NCBI RefSeq assembly: GCF_900209925.1
Contig: NZ_LT907978.1
Span: 480,001-544,000 of the forward strand
DNA from: Anaerobutyricum hallii
GTDB taxonomy: Bacteria > Bacillota > Clostridia > Lachnospirales > Lachnospiraceae
Length of the DNA stretch: 64,000 nucleotides
Reading direction: 5' to 3'
Shown here: in pieces, positions 8,218 to 17,028 of the stretch
Layout of the letters: every line of letters starts with the position of its first letter
Numbering within the stretch: position 1 is the stretch's first letter
The notes under the pieces: generated by a model
Database searches by the model: none
What the model saw: the letters and a program-made list of their open reading frames with translations, nothing else
What the model was told of the DNA's origin: nothing
Made by a program: the position numbers and the translations under genes

Positions 8218-8413
8218 GATTATGGAATTTCTCCCATTTTTGATCCCGTTGGTCATTGCAGAATTTGCATTGCTCGGCTATACTCTGCATCACATCTTGA
8301 CCCACAAGAATTATAAACGAGGCAATCGCACGCTGTGGCTCATCATTACCATCGTGTTGATGAACTTTGTCGGGCCTATCATGTACTTCCTGCTCGGCAA
8401 GGAGGATGCGTAA
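8210..8413 (+). CDS. PLDc_N-like two-helix membrane protein
   Basis: This 67-residue protein has two hydrophobic helices joined by a basic loop (HKNYKRGNRTLWL). It resembles the isolated PLDc_N (cardiolipin-synthase N-terminal) membrane module. The ATG at 8210 overlaps the end of the MerR gene by 8 nt, and its stop shares one base with the next start. Translational coupling suggests a small accessory subunit of the ABC transporter. No enzyme domain is present. Confidence 0.8.
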   Translation: MDKIMEFLPFLIPLVIAEFALLGYTLHHILTHKNYKRGNRTLWLIITIVLMNFVGPIMYFLLGKEDA

Positions 8414-9312
8414 TGGACATGCTGGCAATAACAAATCTTCAGAAACGCTTCGGGGACAAATCGGTTCTGAAGGGGCTCGATCTGTCTGTTCCCGAATACA
8501 GCGTTTTCGGGTTTATTGGTAAAAACGGAGCTGGTAAGACAACCACCATGAAAACGATACTTGGACTTCTCAAAGCAGATGGCGGCGAGATATTGGTATC
8601 AGGAGAAAAGGTTGTTTATGGACAGACGGCAACAAACAGACACATTGGTTATCTACCCGATGTACCGGAATTCTATCCATTTATGACAGCACCGGAATAT
8701 CTCTCTTTTTGCGGTGAGATCACCGGAATGAGCAGAATTGAAATCAAAAGCAGAAGCAATGAGCTTCTGAAACTTGTTGGGCTTGGCAATGAAAAACATC
8801 GAATCAAAGGTTTTTCCAGAGGTATGAAACAACGGCTTGGAATTGCCCAGGCACTCTTAAACCGTCCGAAGCTGCTCATCTGCGATGAACCCACCTCTGC
8901 CCTTGATCCTGTGGGACGAAAAGAAATACTGGATATTCTGATGGCAGTTAGAGAACAGACGACCGTCTTATTCTCCACACACATTCTGTCTGATGTGGAG
9001 CGCATCTGCACCGATGTGGCATTTTTAAATGACGGTGTAGTGAACATCCAGGGGAAACTGTCAGATATAAAATCCCAATACCGTACAGAGGAGTATGTTC
9101 TTGAAACAGGAAACGAGGAAGAACTGAAACTGCTTATGAACGTATTTGCGGGACTGAAAAAATCCGGCATGAATACAGCCTCTTTCCGTGAGAACGATCA
9201 CACCCTGTTTGACATACTGCGCTTTGTTACGGATAATCGTATCCGTCTGCTGAAAATAGAACGGGTTGAACCTACACTTGAAACTTTGTTTATGGAGGTG
9301 GTGGAGAAATGA
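8413..9312 (+). CDS. ABC transporter ATP-binding protein (ABC-2 type)
   Basis: This 299-residue ATPase has Walker A GKNGAGKTT near residue 39, signature FSRGMKQRLG, Walker B LLICDEPTSALD and switch His in STHILSDVE. The ~80-residue C-terminal extension is usual for exporters of the CcmA/DrrA type. The start ATG at 8413 overlaps the previous stop (TAATG). It pairs with the permease at 9309, which overlaps it by 4 nt. It would power export of an unknown substrate, possibly a peptide or drug. Confidence 0.92.
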   Translation: MDMLAITNLQKRFGDKSVLKGLDLSVPEYSVFGFIGKNGAGKTTTMKTILGLLKADGGEILVSGEKVVYGQTATNRHIGYLPDVPEFYPFMTAPEYLSFCGEITGMSRIEIKSRSNELLKLVGLGNEKHRIKGFSRGMKQRLGIAQALLNRPKLLICDEPTSALDPVGRKEILDILMAVREQTTVLFSTHILSDVERICTDVAFLNDGVVNIQGKLSDIKSQYRTEEYVLETGNEEELKLLMNVFAGLKKSGMNTASFRENDHTLFDILRFVTDNRIRLLKIERVEPTLETLFMEVVEK

Positions 9313-10079
9313 AATCTTTACTTGCCTTTATGAAAAAAGAATGGATGGAACAGGTGCGATCAGGGCGACTGTTGATTCTTGTCATAATCTTCATTTTGCT
9401 TGGTATCATGAATCCTGCTGTTGCAAAACTGACGCCTTGGCTGATTGAAATGATGGCGGATTCTCTTGAAGCAAGCGGTATGACGGTTACGGCTGTTACG
9501 GTAAGCGCAATGGATTCATGGGTGCAGTTCTTCAAAAATGCTCCGATGGGACTGATTGCATTTATATTGCTTGAAAGCAGCATCTTTACGAAAGAATATC
9601 AGTCAGGCACTTTGGTGCTTGCTCTGACAAAAGGACTCGACCGGCATAAGGTAGTGATTTCCAAAGCAATCATTTTGACTCTGTTCTGGACAGTTTGTTA
9701 TTGGTTCTGCTTCACTATCACCTTTGGCTACAACACTTATTTCTGGGATAATTCCATAGCGCAGAATTTATTTTTTTCTGTCATTTGCTGGTGGCTGTTC
9801 GGATCATTGGTGGTAGCTTTGACCGTGCTGTTTTCCACGTTGTCCAACTCAAACACGGGTGTGCTTGCCGGAACAGGCTGTACAGTTCTGGTATCGTATT
9901 TGATTGGCCTAATCCCGAAAGCAAAGGAATATCTTCCTACTCTGTTGATGGACGGAAATTCCCTCATTTACGGAACGGTGGAGGCACGGTCATATGTTAC
10001 GGCAATTTACATCACCGTTCTTTTGAGTGTGGTCTGTTTGGCAATCAGCTTTCCTGTCTTTAATAAGAAGTATTTATGA
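9309..10079 (+). CDS. ABC-2 type permease
   Basis: The 256-residue membrane protein has six predicted hydrophobic segments and the short cytoplasmic N-terminus MKSLLAFMKKEWMEQVRSG (19 residues shown), typical of ABC-2 permeases. A central ESSIFTKEYQSGTL motif is typical of the family. It overlaps the ATPase gene by 4 nt and is followed by a terminator, so it ends the MerR operon. The substrate is unknown. Confidence 0.9.
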   Translation: MKSLLAFMKKEWMEQVRSGRLLILVIIFILLGIMNPAVAKLTPWLIEMMADSLEASGMTVTAVTVSAMDSWVQFFKNAPMGLIAFILLESSIFTKEYQSGTLVLALTKGLDRHKVVISKAIILTLFWTVCYWFCFTITFGYNTYFWDNSIAQNLFFSVICWWLFGSLVVALTVLFSTLSNSNTGVLAGTGCTVLVSYLIGLIPKAKEYLPTLLMDGNSLIYGTVEARSYVTAIYITVLLSVVCLAISFPVFNKKYL

Positions 10080-10082
10080 GCT

Positions 10083-10110
10083 AAAGGCATCGCTTCGGCG
10101 GTGCCTTTAT
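10083..10110 (+). terminator. Terminator after the MerR-ABC operon
   Basis: AAAGGCATCGC pairs with GCGGTGCCTTT around a TTCG loop, followed by ATT. Confidence 0.75.
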
Positions 10111-10156
10111 TCCTTTGCTGGGATTTTGGAAATTTTCGAAATTTCTACAAGCAGTC

Positions 10157-10196
10157 TTCTCAAAATCGGTCAACGGATTTAGAATATGCTTGACCG
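10157..10196 (+). promoter_or_regulatory. TetR promoter/operator
   Basis: CGGTCAA (10167-10173) and TTGACCG (10190-10196) form a perfect inverted repeat around TAGAAT (10180-10185), a plausible -10 box. A weak -35 (TTCTCA) lies at 10157. It is a likely binding site for the TetR protein encoded just downstream. Confidence 0.6.
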
Positions 10197-10219
10197 AAAC
10201 GGTTTATGGAGGTGACACG

Positions 10220-10831
10220 ATGAATGAACGCTTTTATACCCTGCCGCCAGAGAAGCAGCAAGCTATCATCAATGCGGGCTACCGGGTATTTTCACAAAAT
10301 TCGTACAAAAACAGTCCTATGAGTGAGATTGCTGCCGAGGCGGGAATCAGCAAATCTCTGCTGTTCCATTATTTTCACAACAAGAAGGAGTTGTACTTGT
10401 TCCTGTGGGACAAATGCGCCGAAACGACAATTGAATTTCTGACCAGATATGGATGCTACGGACAGACGGAGCTGTTTGAAAGCATGGAACGAGGTATGCG
10501 GGCAAAAATGGAAATCATCCGCTTGTACCCGGATATGGGCAACTTCACAATCAAGGCATTTTACGAAAAGGATGCAGGAATCAGTGCAGCTATTCAGGAG
10601 AGCTATCACAGGTATTTCAATCTGAAAGCGGATAAAACACGCCTGAACCTCGATCCCTCTCAATTTATACCAGGACTGGATATTCCTATGATGTATCGGG
10701 AAATGTATTGGGCTTCGGAGGGTTATCTTTGGGAAATGGTGCAGCAAGGCAATGTGGATATAGAGAAAATGGAAAAGGATTTCACAAAACTGTTGGCCTT
10801 TTGGAAAAGCATCTATCTGCGTAAGGAGTAA
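10220..10831 (+). CDS. TetR/AcrR family regulator
   Basis: The 203-residue protein has a TetR N-terminal HTH (MSEIAAEAGISKSLLFHYF, then HNKKELYLFLW) and a helical ligand-binding domain without recognised ligand motifs. I start at ATG 10220, after GGAGGTGA. An upstream in-frame start at 10115 would run through the promoter and terminator. It precedes an ABC ATPase by 5 bp and so heads the second ABC operon, which it likely represses. Confidence 0.9.
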   Translation: MNERFYTLPPEKQQAIINAGYRVFSQNSYKNSPMSEIAAEAGISKSLLFHYFHNKKELYLFLWDKCAETTIEFLTRYGCYGQTELFESMERGMRAKMEIIRLYPDMGNFTIKAFYEKDAGISAAIQESYHRYFNLKADKTRLNLDPSQFIPGLDIPMMYREMYWASEGYLWEMVQQGNVDIEKMEKDFTKLLAFWKSIYLRKE

Positions 10832-10836
10832 AAATC

Positions 10837-11718
10837 ATGGAAGCAATTAAAACGGAGAATTTAACCAAATATTACGGGAAATCCAGAGGTGTTTTGGAAC
10901 TGAATCTGTCTGTGGAGCAGGGCGAAGTGTTCGGTTTTATCGGGCCAAATGGTGCGGGAAAATCTACCACCATTCGTACCCTGCTGGGACTGGTATCCCC
11001 CACAAAAGGCAGTGCTCAGATTTTCGGTATGGACACGGTAAAGAATAAAGAAGCTGTTTTGCAGAAGGTTGGGTATCTTCCGTCAGAAGCGATTTTTTAT
11101 CCCGGCATGAAGGTAAAGGACATCTTGAAATTATCTGCCGACCTGCGCAAAAAGAATTGTGCAGCCGAAAGCAAATCCCTCTGTGGGCGTTTGCAGTTGG
11201 ATAGAAACCGAAAGGTGGACGAATTATCCTTTGGCAATCGAAAGAAAGTCGCCATCATCTGTGCTTTGCAGCATCGTCCGGAACTTTTGATTTTGGATGA
11301 ACCCACCGGTGGTCTTGATCCGCTTATGCAGCGTGAATTTTTTGAAATCATCCGGGAGCGCAGCAGTCAGGGAACAACCGTATTTCTTTCCAGCCATATT
11401 CTATCCGAAGTACAGCATAATTGCTCCCGTGCCGCCATTATTCGGGAAGGCAGAATAATTGCTTGCGACAGTGTGGATACTTTGGCAAAAACAAATGCCA
11501 AGCGAGTGTCTCTGCGGGGAACTGTTGACCTGACGGATTTGACCGGGATTCGGGATCAGGTTACGGTAGACGGAATCACCAGCTTCCTATTCGGCGGCGA
11601 TATAAACCAATTGCTTCGGCAGCTTTCGGACGGAAACATCTTGGACATCCATATTTCGGAGCCTGATCTGGAGGAAATCTTCCTGCATTATTATGAAAAG
11701 GACGGTGATAGAGTATGA
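10837..11718 (+). CDS. ABC transporter ATP-binding protein
   Basis: This 293-residue ATPase has Walker A GPNGAGKST, signature LSFGNRKKVA (LSxGN rather than LSGGQ), Walker B LLILDEPTGGLDP and switch SSHILSEVQ. The C-terminal extension fits the DrrA/BcrA group of drug or lantibiotic exporters. It sits between the TetR gene (5-bp gap) and its permease (4-nt overlap). Confidence 0.92.
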   Translation: MEAIKTENLTKYYGKSRGVLELNLSVEQGEVFGFIGPNGAGKSTTIRTLLGLVSPTKGSAQIFGMDTVKNKEAVLQKVGYLPSEAIFYPGMKVKDILKLSADLRKKNCAAESKSLCGRLQLDRNRKVDELSFGNRKKVAIICALQHRPELLILDEPTGGLDPLMQREFFEIIRERSSQGTTVFLSSHILSEVQHNCSRAAIIREGRIIACDSVDTLAKTNAKRVSLRGTVDLTDLTGIRDQVTVDGITSFLFGGDINQLLRQLSDGNILDIHISEPDLEEIFLHYYEKDGDRV

Positions 11719-12506
11719 CGATTGTAAAGCACGAATTAAAGCAAGGAAAAAATTCCTTTTTGATATGGACAGCGGCAATCGCCATGCTGCTTGCAGTTTG
11801 CGTGTTTTTGTTCCCGGAAATGAAAGGGGAAATGGATGGCATCAGTGATGTATTTGCCTCTATGGGTTCTTTTACTGCGGCCTTTGGTATGGATCGCCTG
11901 AATTTCGGCACACTGGTCGGCTTCTATGCCATTGAGTGCGGAAATGTGCTGGGACTTGGCGGTGCATTTTATGCTGCGCTTTGTGCCGTAGGCATTCTCA
12001 GTAAAGAGGAGAAGGAGCGGACTGCCGAATTTCTTCTGACCCATCCTGTCAGCCGTGTCAAAATCATTACGGAAAAACTGATTGCTGTTCTGATTCAAAT
12101 AACAGCGTTGAATCTAATTATTTATGCCATTTCCGTCGGCTCCATGGTTATAATCGGGGAGGAGATTCCCTGGGAAGAAATAAATCTGTTGCATCTTGCT
12201 TACTATCTGCTTCAAATTGAATTGGCGGGCATTTGCTTTGGTATCTCTGCATTTCTACGCAAAGGAAGCACTGGCGTGGGACTTGGCATTGCGGTGATGA
12301 TGTATTTTATGAACCTGGTCGCCAACATCGCCGAAGTTGCGGAGTTCTTGAAATACATAACACCTTTCGGATATTGTGAGGGCGCTGACATTGTGAGCAA
12401 CGGGTATTTAGATGGTACTTTAATTGCAATTGGTCTTATATTCGGGACGGTGGGAATTGTTGCTGCCTATTGGAAATACACCCGAAAAGATATTCATTCC
12501 GCATAA
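11715..12506 (+). CDS. ABC-2 type permease
   Basis: The 263-residue protein has six hydrophobic segments, starting with a segment at residues 15-38. The EEKERTAEFLLTHPVSR motif between helices 2 and 3 is characteristic of ABC-2 permeases paired with BcrA-like ATPases. It is translationally coupled to the ATPase and followed by a bidirectional terminator. Confidence 0.9.
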   Translation: MTIVKHELKQGKNSFLIWTAAIAMLLAVCVFLFPEMKGEMDGISDVFASMGSFTAAFGMDRLNFGTLVGFYAIECGNVLGLGGAFYAALCAVGILSKEEKERTAEFLLTHPVSRVKIITEKLIAVLIQITALNLIIYAISVGSMVIIGEEIPWEEINLLHLAYYLLQIELAGICFGISAFLRKGSTGVGLGIAVMMYFMNLVANIAEVAEFLKYITPFGYCEGADIVSNGYLDGTLIAIGLIFGTVGIVAAYWKYTRKDIHSA

Positions 12507-12507
12507 A

Positions 12508-12559
12508 GAAACCGCTGCAATTTTCATCCCTTGTCGGATGGAAGTTGCAGCGGTTTTTC
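12508..12559. terminator. Bidirectional terminator between convergent operons
   Basis: AACCGCTGCAA (12510-12520) pairs with TTGCAGCGGTT (12545-12555), with an inner TTCATCC/GGATGAA extension. A-rich and T-rich flanks on the two sides let it serve both the rightward TetR-ABC and leftward LytTR-ABC operons. Confidence 0.85.
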
Positions 12560-12563
12560 TGAT

Positions 12564-13004
12564 TTATGGATTCTGTTGTTTCTGCTTTAGCGCTTCATTG
12601 AGCCTTTCTGTTCTGTTTTTGGTTATTGAATAAATGAGCGCCCATATCACGATATAGCCCACAAGAAAAATAGCCGAGAAAACTACGATGGACATTACAC
12701 CCCAATCCAGCCAATCGTTAAGCAAATAAGTGACGAGATAGCTGATATATAAAACGCTGCCGTGAATCAAAATTGCCACCATCAAGGGCAACCGTTCAAT
12801 TTGATAAATGGCGTTCATACCTCCTGCAATAAAAGCAAGTGCGGTTATTGAAAAGATTCCAATGCAGACCTGATTTACGGTTAGAGTCTCTACGGCAGCG
12901 GTCTGTTGCAAAATCAGATAGAGTATCGCTAAAATGATGGGACCCATGCCGCAAGCTGCAAACCCTCGGCGCAAAAACTCCAAAACAAACTTTTTCATAT
13001 TCAT
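12564..13004 (-). CDS. DUF3021 family membrane protein
   Basis: The 146-residue protein has four hydrophobic helices and the DUF3021 pattern (FLRRGFAACGMGPIILAILY broken after 20 residues, then a Tyr-rich third helix). DUF3021 proteins occur almost only next to LytTR regulators and probably modulate their activity at the membrane. The gene overlaps the LytTR stop by 4 nt and is the last gene of the leftward operon. Confidence 0.88.
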   Translation of the reverse strand: MNMKKFVLEFLRRGFAACGMGPIILAILYLILQQTAAVETLTVNQVCIGIFSITALAFIAGGMNAIYQIERLPLMVAILIHGSVLYISYLVTYLLNDWLDWGVMSIVVFSAIFLVGYIVIWALIYSITKNRTERLNEALKQKQQNP

Positions 13005-13438
13005 TCATACCTCCTTCTGATTTCCGCAAAGCAGCGTCTGGAAACATATTCCCTATAGCCACATTGAAATACGGCATCCACACCGCCGCTGAACACCGCA
13101 TCAAATCGCAGAATACGGTGTTCATTGGCAAGGGTAGATTTGTTAATGCGGATAAAGTAAGAGGGTAGGATACCTTCCAAGTCACGAAGCCTGTCCTTGA
13201 GTGAAAAGTGGTTACCACCTATATCAATGGCAATTACTTTTCTGTTCAGAATGGTAATACATTCGATTTCTGAAAATGCCAGTTTCCGCATCTCGTCATC
13301 CCTGTATCCCATAATGTAGTCCTCACCGGAATAGCTACAAACAAGATTCTCGATTTGCTGTGTCAGAGAAGAAGGTGCATGAACGACTGCTATAATTTCT
13401 TCTTCTGCGTTTTTATCGATAATGAGCTTATATTTCAT
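13001..13438 (-). CDS. LytTR-domain DNA-binding regulator
   Basis: The 145-residue protein has a short N-terminal region and a C-terminal LytTR domain (RKLAFSEIECITILNRKVIAI begins it; later LRDLEGILPSYFIRINKS and the typical NxxHI-like end). It has no receiver domain, so activity is probably controlled by the DUF3021 partner rather than by phosphorylation. It lies between the ABC permease and the DUF3021 gene in the order ATPase-permease-LytTR-DUF3021. Confidence 0.88.
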   Translation of the reverse strand: MKYKLIIDKNAEEEIIAVVHAPSSLTQQIENLVCSYSGEDYIMGYRDDEMRKLAFSEIECITILNRKVIAIDIGGNHFSLKDRLRDLEGILPSYFIRINKSTLANEHRILRFDAVFSGGVDAVFQCGYREYVSRRCFAEIRRRYE

Positions 13439-13449
13439 CTCCTCAATCC

Positions 13450-14181
13450 TTACTGTTTTTTCATTTGCCTAAGAAAGCAGAATACGGCAATAACTGTTAT
13501 CAATACACCATACAGCAAAACGGGTAGAATGTGCGTTGCTGCAAGTTCAAAATTACCGCTGAATAGTGCTTTTTCCAATTCGGCTGCGTGCATAAAGGGC
13601 AGCGCATTGGCAATTTTCTCAAATGCCCCTCCCACAAGCTCCAGATCAAACCACACACCGGAAAGCCATGCAGAGAGATTGGTCAGCAATGCCCCACAGA
13701 TACCGCCAACCTGTTTCACTCCAAAAACGCTGCCGCAAAAAAGTCCCAAAGAAATATTGAAAACAGCCATAGGGATGATGCCAATGACAGCGTACACGAT
13801 ATTTACGCTGACAGTCAGCCCCAACGGAATCGCAAACAGATAGCAGATCAGAACCTGTCCGATAGCAATAGGTAATAGCGGGAGCATATATCCCATGATA
13901 AAGTCAAATCCCGTAAGCGGAGTAGTATACAACCTCTGCAAGAGGGCGCTTTCCCGGTCTTTTGCGATTAGTGTTGCGGAAAACAGAGTCATAAACGACA
14001 GCCCGAATACGGTAATGCCCGGAGTCAGTGTGTCGATTTCAAACAGGCTTACCGGGATATTAGCCTGTATCGCACTAAGCAGAACCAGCAAAACCAAAGG
14101 GAATCCCAGACCGAAACCAAGGTTGATCGGATCACGCAAAATCTCTTTTGAACATCTTTTGGCAAATGTCATCATTCTCAT
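13450..14181 (-). CDS. ABC-2 type permease (LytTR operon)
   Basis: This 243-residue protein has six hydrophobic segments and the ABC-2 consensus region LIAKDRESALLQRLYTTPLT between helices. It overlaps the ATPase gene by 4 nt. Family knowledge suggests drug or peptide efflux; nothing here defines the substrate. Confidence 0.88.
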   Translation of the reverse strand: MRMMTFAKRCSKEILRDPINLGFGLGFPLVLLVLLSAIQANIPVSLFEIDTLTPGITVFGLSFMTLFSATLIAKDRESALLQRLYTTPLTGFDFIMGYMLPLLPIAIGQVLICYLFAIPLGLTVSVNIVYAVIGIIPMAVFNISLGLFCGSVFGVKQVGGICGALLTNLSAWLSGVWFDLELVGGAFEKIANALPFMHAAELEKALFSGNFELAATHILPVLLYGVLITVIAVFCFLRQMKKQ

Positions 14182-14909
14182 ACCACAGTATCCTCCTTCA
14201 CAATAGAAACGAACGCTGTTTCAAAATCATTTGTTCCTGCTAATGCGTTCAGTTCTTCTACTGTTCCTACCGCAAGAAGTTTTCCGCTTTTCATAATGCC
14301 GATGCGGTCAGAAAGAGCCTCTGCTTCTTCCATGTAATGCGTTGTCAGAATGATGGTTATCTTGCCTTTAAGTGAACGAATTGTTTCCCAAAGCTCGTGC
14401 CTTGCAATGACATCCAAACCAAGGGTAGGTTCGTCCAGAAACAGGATTTGCGGTTCGCTGATCAGAGCCATGGCAATGCTGACTCTGCGTTGCCAACCGC
14501 CGGATAACTTACCAGCTTTTCTTTTCAAAACGGTATCCAAAGCGAATTGCCCGGAAAGTTCTCGAATCTTTTCTTCCGTTTTACCTTTTGAAAAACTGTG
14601 GATGCCGCAGATCAGTTCCAGATTTTCTTTCACGGAGAGGTTAGGAGCAACAGCCGTTTCCTGCGGAGATACGCCAATCAGCCGCTTTACCTGTTCAGGC
14701 TCCTTTGTAATGCTATAGCCCCCTACGAGGGCATCTCCGCCCGTGGGCTTTGTCAGACAGGAGAGCATTTTAATAGTTGTGGTCTTTCCTGCGCCGTTTA
14801 CACCCAGTAGAGAAAACAATTCTCCCTGCTGAATATCTAAATAGAGCCTGTCCACGGCAGTCAGGGTTTTATACTGCTTGACAAGTTCCATGGTTTTAAT
14901 TGCTTGCAT
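14178..14909 (-). CDS. ABC transporter ATP-binding protein (LytTR operon)
   Basis: The 243-residue ATPase carries Walker A GVNGAGKTT, signature LSGGWQRRVS, Walker B ILFLDEPTLGLD and switch TTHYMEEAE. The LSGGW and LGLDV features are common in NodI/DrrA-like exporters. It is the first gene of the leftward operon and follows GGAGG inside the right arm of an inverted repeat. Confidence 0.92.
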   Translation of the reverse strand: MQAIKTMELVKQYKTLTAVDRLYLDIQQGELFSLLGVNGAGKTTTIKMLSCLTKPTGGDALVGGYSITKEPEQVKRLIGVSPQETAVAPNLSVKENLELICGIHSFSKGKTEEKIRELSGQFALDTVLKRKAGKLSGGWQRRVSIAMALISEPQILFLDEPTLGLDVIARHELWETIRSLKGKITIILTTHYMEEAEALSDRIGIMKSGKLLAVGTVEELNALAGTNDFETAFVSIVKEDTVV

Positions 14910-14919
14910 TTGTGATATC

Positions 14920-14969
14920 CTCCATTTTGATTTTATTTGCCAGTACTATCATAGCAAATCAAAATGGAG
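14920..14969 (-). promoter_or_regulatory. Inverted-repeat operator of the LytTR-ABC operon
   Basis: CTCCATTTTGATTT (14920-14933) and AAATCAAAATGGAG (14956-14969) are perfect inverted 14-mers, 22 bp apart. A leftward TATGAT lies in the gap. The arm nearest the gene contains the ribosome site, so the repeat could act as an operator or, if transcribed, as a hairpin hiding that site. Confidence 0.6.
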
Positions 14970-15028
14970 AAATGTTGATTTCTGTCTGTTCGGTCGATTT
15001 TGATGTCTCATCGGTTTATTATTGAACT

Positions 15029-16204
15029 TCACAACTCGAATGCAACCATTATTTCCTTGGGCAGCTTTTCGTTCTCACAGTTCAAAAGATACGCTATCGC
15101 CCGGTTTGCATAGCGGTTTGTTTTCATCGTGTCCCAATCGGCAAGACGGATGATTTCCGCTGTGCCGTTCTCAAAATCAAATGAAATCTCGCCCCATTCG
15201 CTGTCGCAGTCTGCTTGATATTCGTAGATTGCAGTGGCGATTTTCTTTTTGCGCTTGGTTTTGGATTTCTGTTTCAGACGGACAGCATGGAGCGCACCTT
15301 CGGCAACCAGCAGTTCTGTCAGCTTGTCCACCGCTTTCCGGTAGGCTCGCTCTGCACCGCTGGCTGTGCTGCCCTCAAACATCACAGCCAGTTCTTCAAA
15401 GGTGGGGCGGCCTTTCCATGAGCCGACACGCCCGCAGGTCATGCAAATCGCCAACCGTTTTTCAAGTAAGGTCTGCTCCCGGTAATTCAGCTTCTCAAAT
15501 GCTCGCTGCACCTTTTCTGCCTGTATGCCGTTCCAGAGGATGTCGGTATAGTTCCAAGTATCATCAAGGGCAACATCCTCGCCAGTTTCCTCGCCGTCCT
15601 CGTCTGTCACATAGAAAGGCTGTTGATTGCGGATGCCACGGACAACTTTCAAATATTCTTCCGCAAGGGCAAGGTCACAGTTATACTTTTTGGAAAACTC
15701 GCTGACCGCATCCTTGGTGTTATGGTACAGCCATGCCATTGACCGCACCATTTTGTAATTAGTCAGAGAGGATACCGACCATTTTTCTTCGCCCATACGG
15801 AAACGGAGCATAGCATCCCGTATGAACGGGAAAATGTATGTAGCATACTCCGCACCCTTGGCAGGATCATAGTCCATCAGCTTTTGGAGCATTTGTTCCC
15901 GGCAGGAGAGCTTTATATCTATAAAACGGTCTGTATCGTACAGATCGCCGCCATCCACGCCGAGAAAGGATTTGATGCGCTTGTTGAGCTGCGGCTCGTA
16001 GTGGTGCAGGAAGAACGAAAAATATAGCAGATTCTTTTCCCGCAAAGCAGACAGGATATATTCGTTCAGACTGTCCACCGCTGGCGGCTCCGGGTCCAGT
16101 TGGAAGATGCGCTCTGCCACATAGGGAATGATGCCATCACCGTGCGGATTGACTTGGTATTTTGGTATGTATCCGATCATATTCCATGTAAAATCATTCA
16201 GCAT
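15029..16204 (-). CDS. Sigma-70-like regulatory protein of the mobile element
   Basis: The 391-residue protein resembles a divergent sigma factor. A region 2-like stretch (DYDPAKGAEYATYIFPFIRD) mimics the FDP-KG-FSTYA-WWIR consensus, and a distal helix-turn-helix follows NYREQTLLEKRL. Between the two are helices and a GRVGSWKGRPTFEELA segment. A basic patch (KQKSKTKRKKK) and a beta-rich tail end the protein. It may direct RNA polymerase to mobile-element promoters, but no target is identified. It lies 98 bp downstream of the TipA-like regulator, probably as the last gene of the DUF6076 operon. Confidence 0.7.
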   Translation of the reverse strand: MLNDFTWNMIGYIPKYQVNPHGDGIIPYVAERIFQLDPEPPAVDSLNEYILSALREKNLLYFSFFLHHYEPQLNKRIKSFLGVDGGDLYDTDRFIDIKLSCREQMLQKLMDYDPAKGAEYATYIFPFIRDAMLRFRMGEEKWSVSSLTNYKMVRSMAWLYHNTKDAVSEFSKKYNCDLALAEEYLKVVRGIRNQQPFYVTDEDGEETGEDVALDDTWNYTDILWNGIQAEKVQRAFEKLNYREQTLLEKRLAICMTCGRVGSWKGRPTFEELAVMFEGSTASGAERAYRKAVDKLTELLVAEGALHAVRLKQKSKTKRKKKIATAIYEYQADCDSEWGEISFDFENGTAEIIRLADWDTMKTNRYANRAIAYLLNCENEKLPKEIMVAFEL

Positions 16205-16302
16205 AGCGCACCTCCTTCCGGTTTAACAATGCGTATAAAGATTTAGAAAACTGAAATTTTCTGTTCACCCTAACAGGGGTCTGCTAATCTTAATTACCTA
16301 TA

Positions 16303-17028
16303 TTAACTACAATAAATCTCTATTGCTTTTGCCACAAATACAGCAGTTCCTCTTCCAGCAGCTTTATCGATATTTTCAGTAAATTCTCCACCAGAAGCAT
16401 ACATTGCACCAAGCCCCTTTAAAACCTCATTAGAGCATTTATAAAAATGCTCCGAAATATAGTCTTGCAGTTTCTTAACTTCAAACTGTACTTCCGCATG
16501 CTCCGGTTCCTTATCTTTCATTTTTCCAAACTCTACAAATATAAGCATGAGGTTTTTCCAAGCCATTTTTTGTGCGTCTGGAGACTGATTGTTTGCATTT
16601 TCTTCATATTCCTTATATTCTGAAGTCTGTCCCCATTGCTCTTTTGCCTTTCTGGCATACTCATCCATTCTTGTTGTATCAAATACTTTAAAATCCATTT
16701 TATTCACTCCTGTCGTTTTTATTTTACGAGCGAAATTAATAAGAACTTCAAGATGCTCTTTTTTCATAGTAAGCAACTCAATTTGTTGCTCCAACGCTTT
16801 GCTTCTATCAAAATTGGGTGCATCAATTATCGTCTTAATTTCCTTTAGTGGGAATTCAAGTTCTTTAAACAGTAGAATTTGTTGCAGCCTTTCCATTGCT
16901 GTATCGTCATACAGTCGATATCCTGCCTCTGTATATTCAGTCGGTGGCAGGAGTCCTATGGTATCATAATATTGCAGAGTGCGTATACTCACTCCGGTCA
17001 ATTTGCTTACTTCATTTACTGTCATCAT
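16303..17028 (-). CDS. MerR family regulator with TipAS-type domain
   Basis: The 241-residue protein has a MerR HTH (VNEVSKLTGVSIRTLQYYD), a long coiled coil and a C-terminal TipAS-like antibiotic-recognition domain (WGQTSEYKEYEE, AMYASGGEFTENIDKAAGRG). Family knowledge: such proteins bind thiopeptide or other antibiotics and activate their own promoter. The start (ATGATG at 17028) overlaps the end of the DUF6076 gene by 17 nt, with GAGGAGGG as ribosome site inside it. The 12-mer ATTACGCAACGT about 40 nt upstream is shared with the operator-like repeat at 23938-23988. Confidence 0.9.
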   Translation of the reverse strand: MMTVNEVSKLTGVSIRTLQYYDTIGLLPPTEYTEAGYRLYDDTAMERLQQILLFKELEFPLKEIKTIIDAPNFDRSKALEQQIELLTMKKEHLEVLINFARKIKTTGVNKMDFKVFDTTRMDEYARKAKEQWGQTSEYKEYEENANNQSPDAQKMAWKNLMLIFVEFGKMKDKEPEHAEVQFEVKKLQDYISEHFYKCSNEVLKGLGAMYASGGEFTENIDKAAGRGTAVFVAKAIEIYCS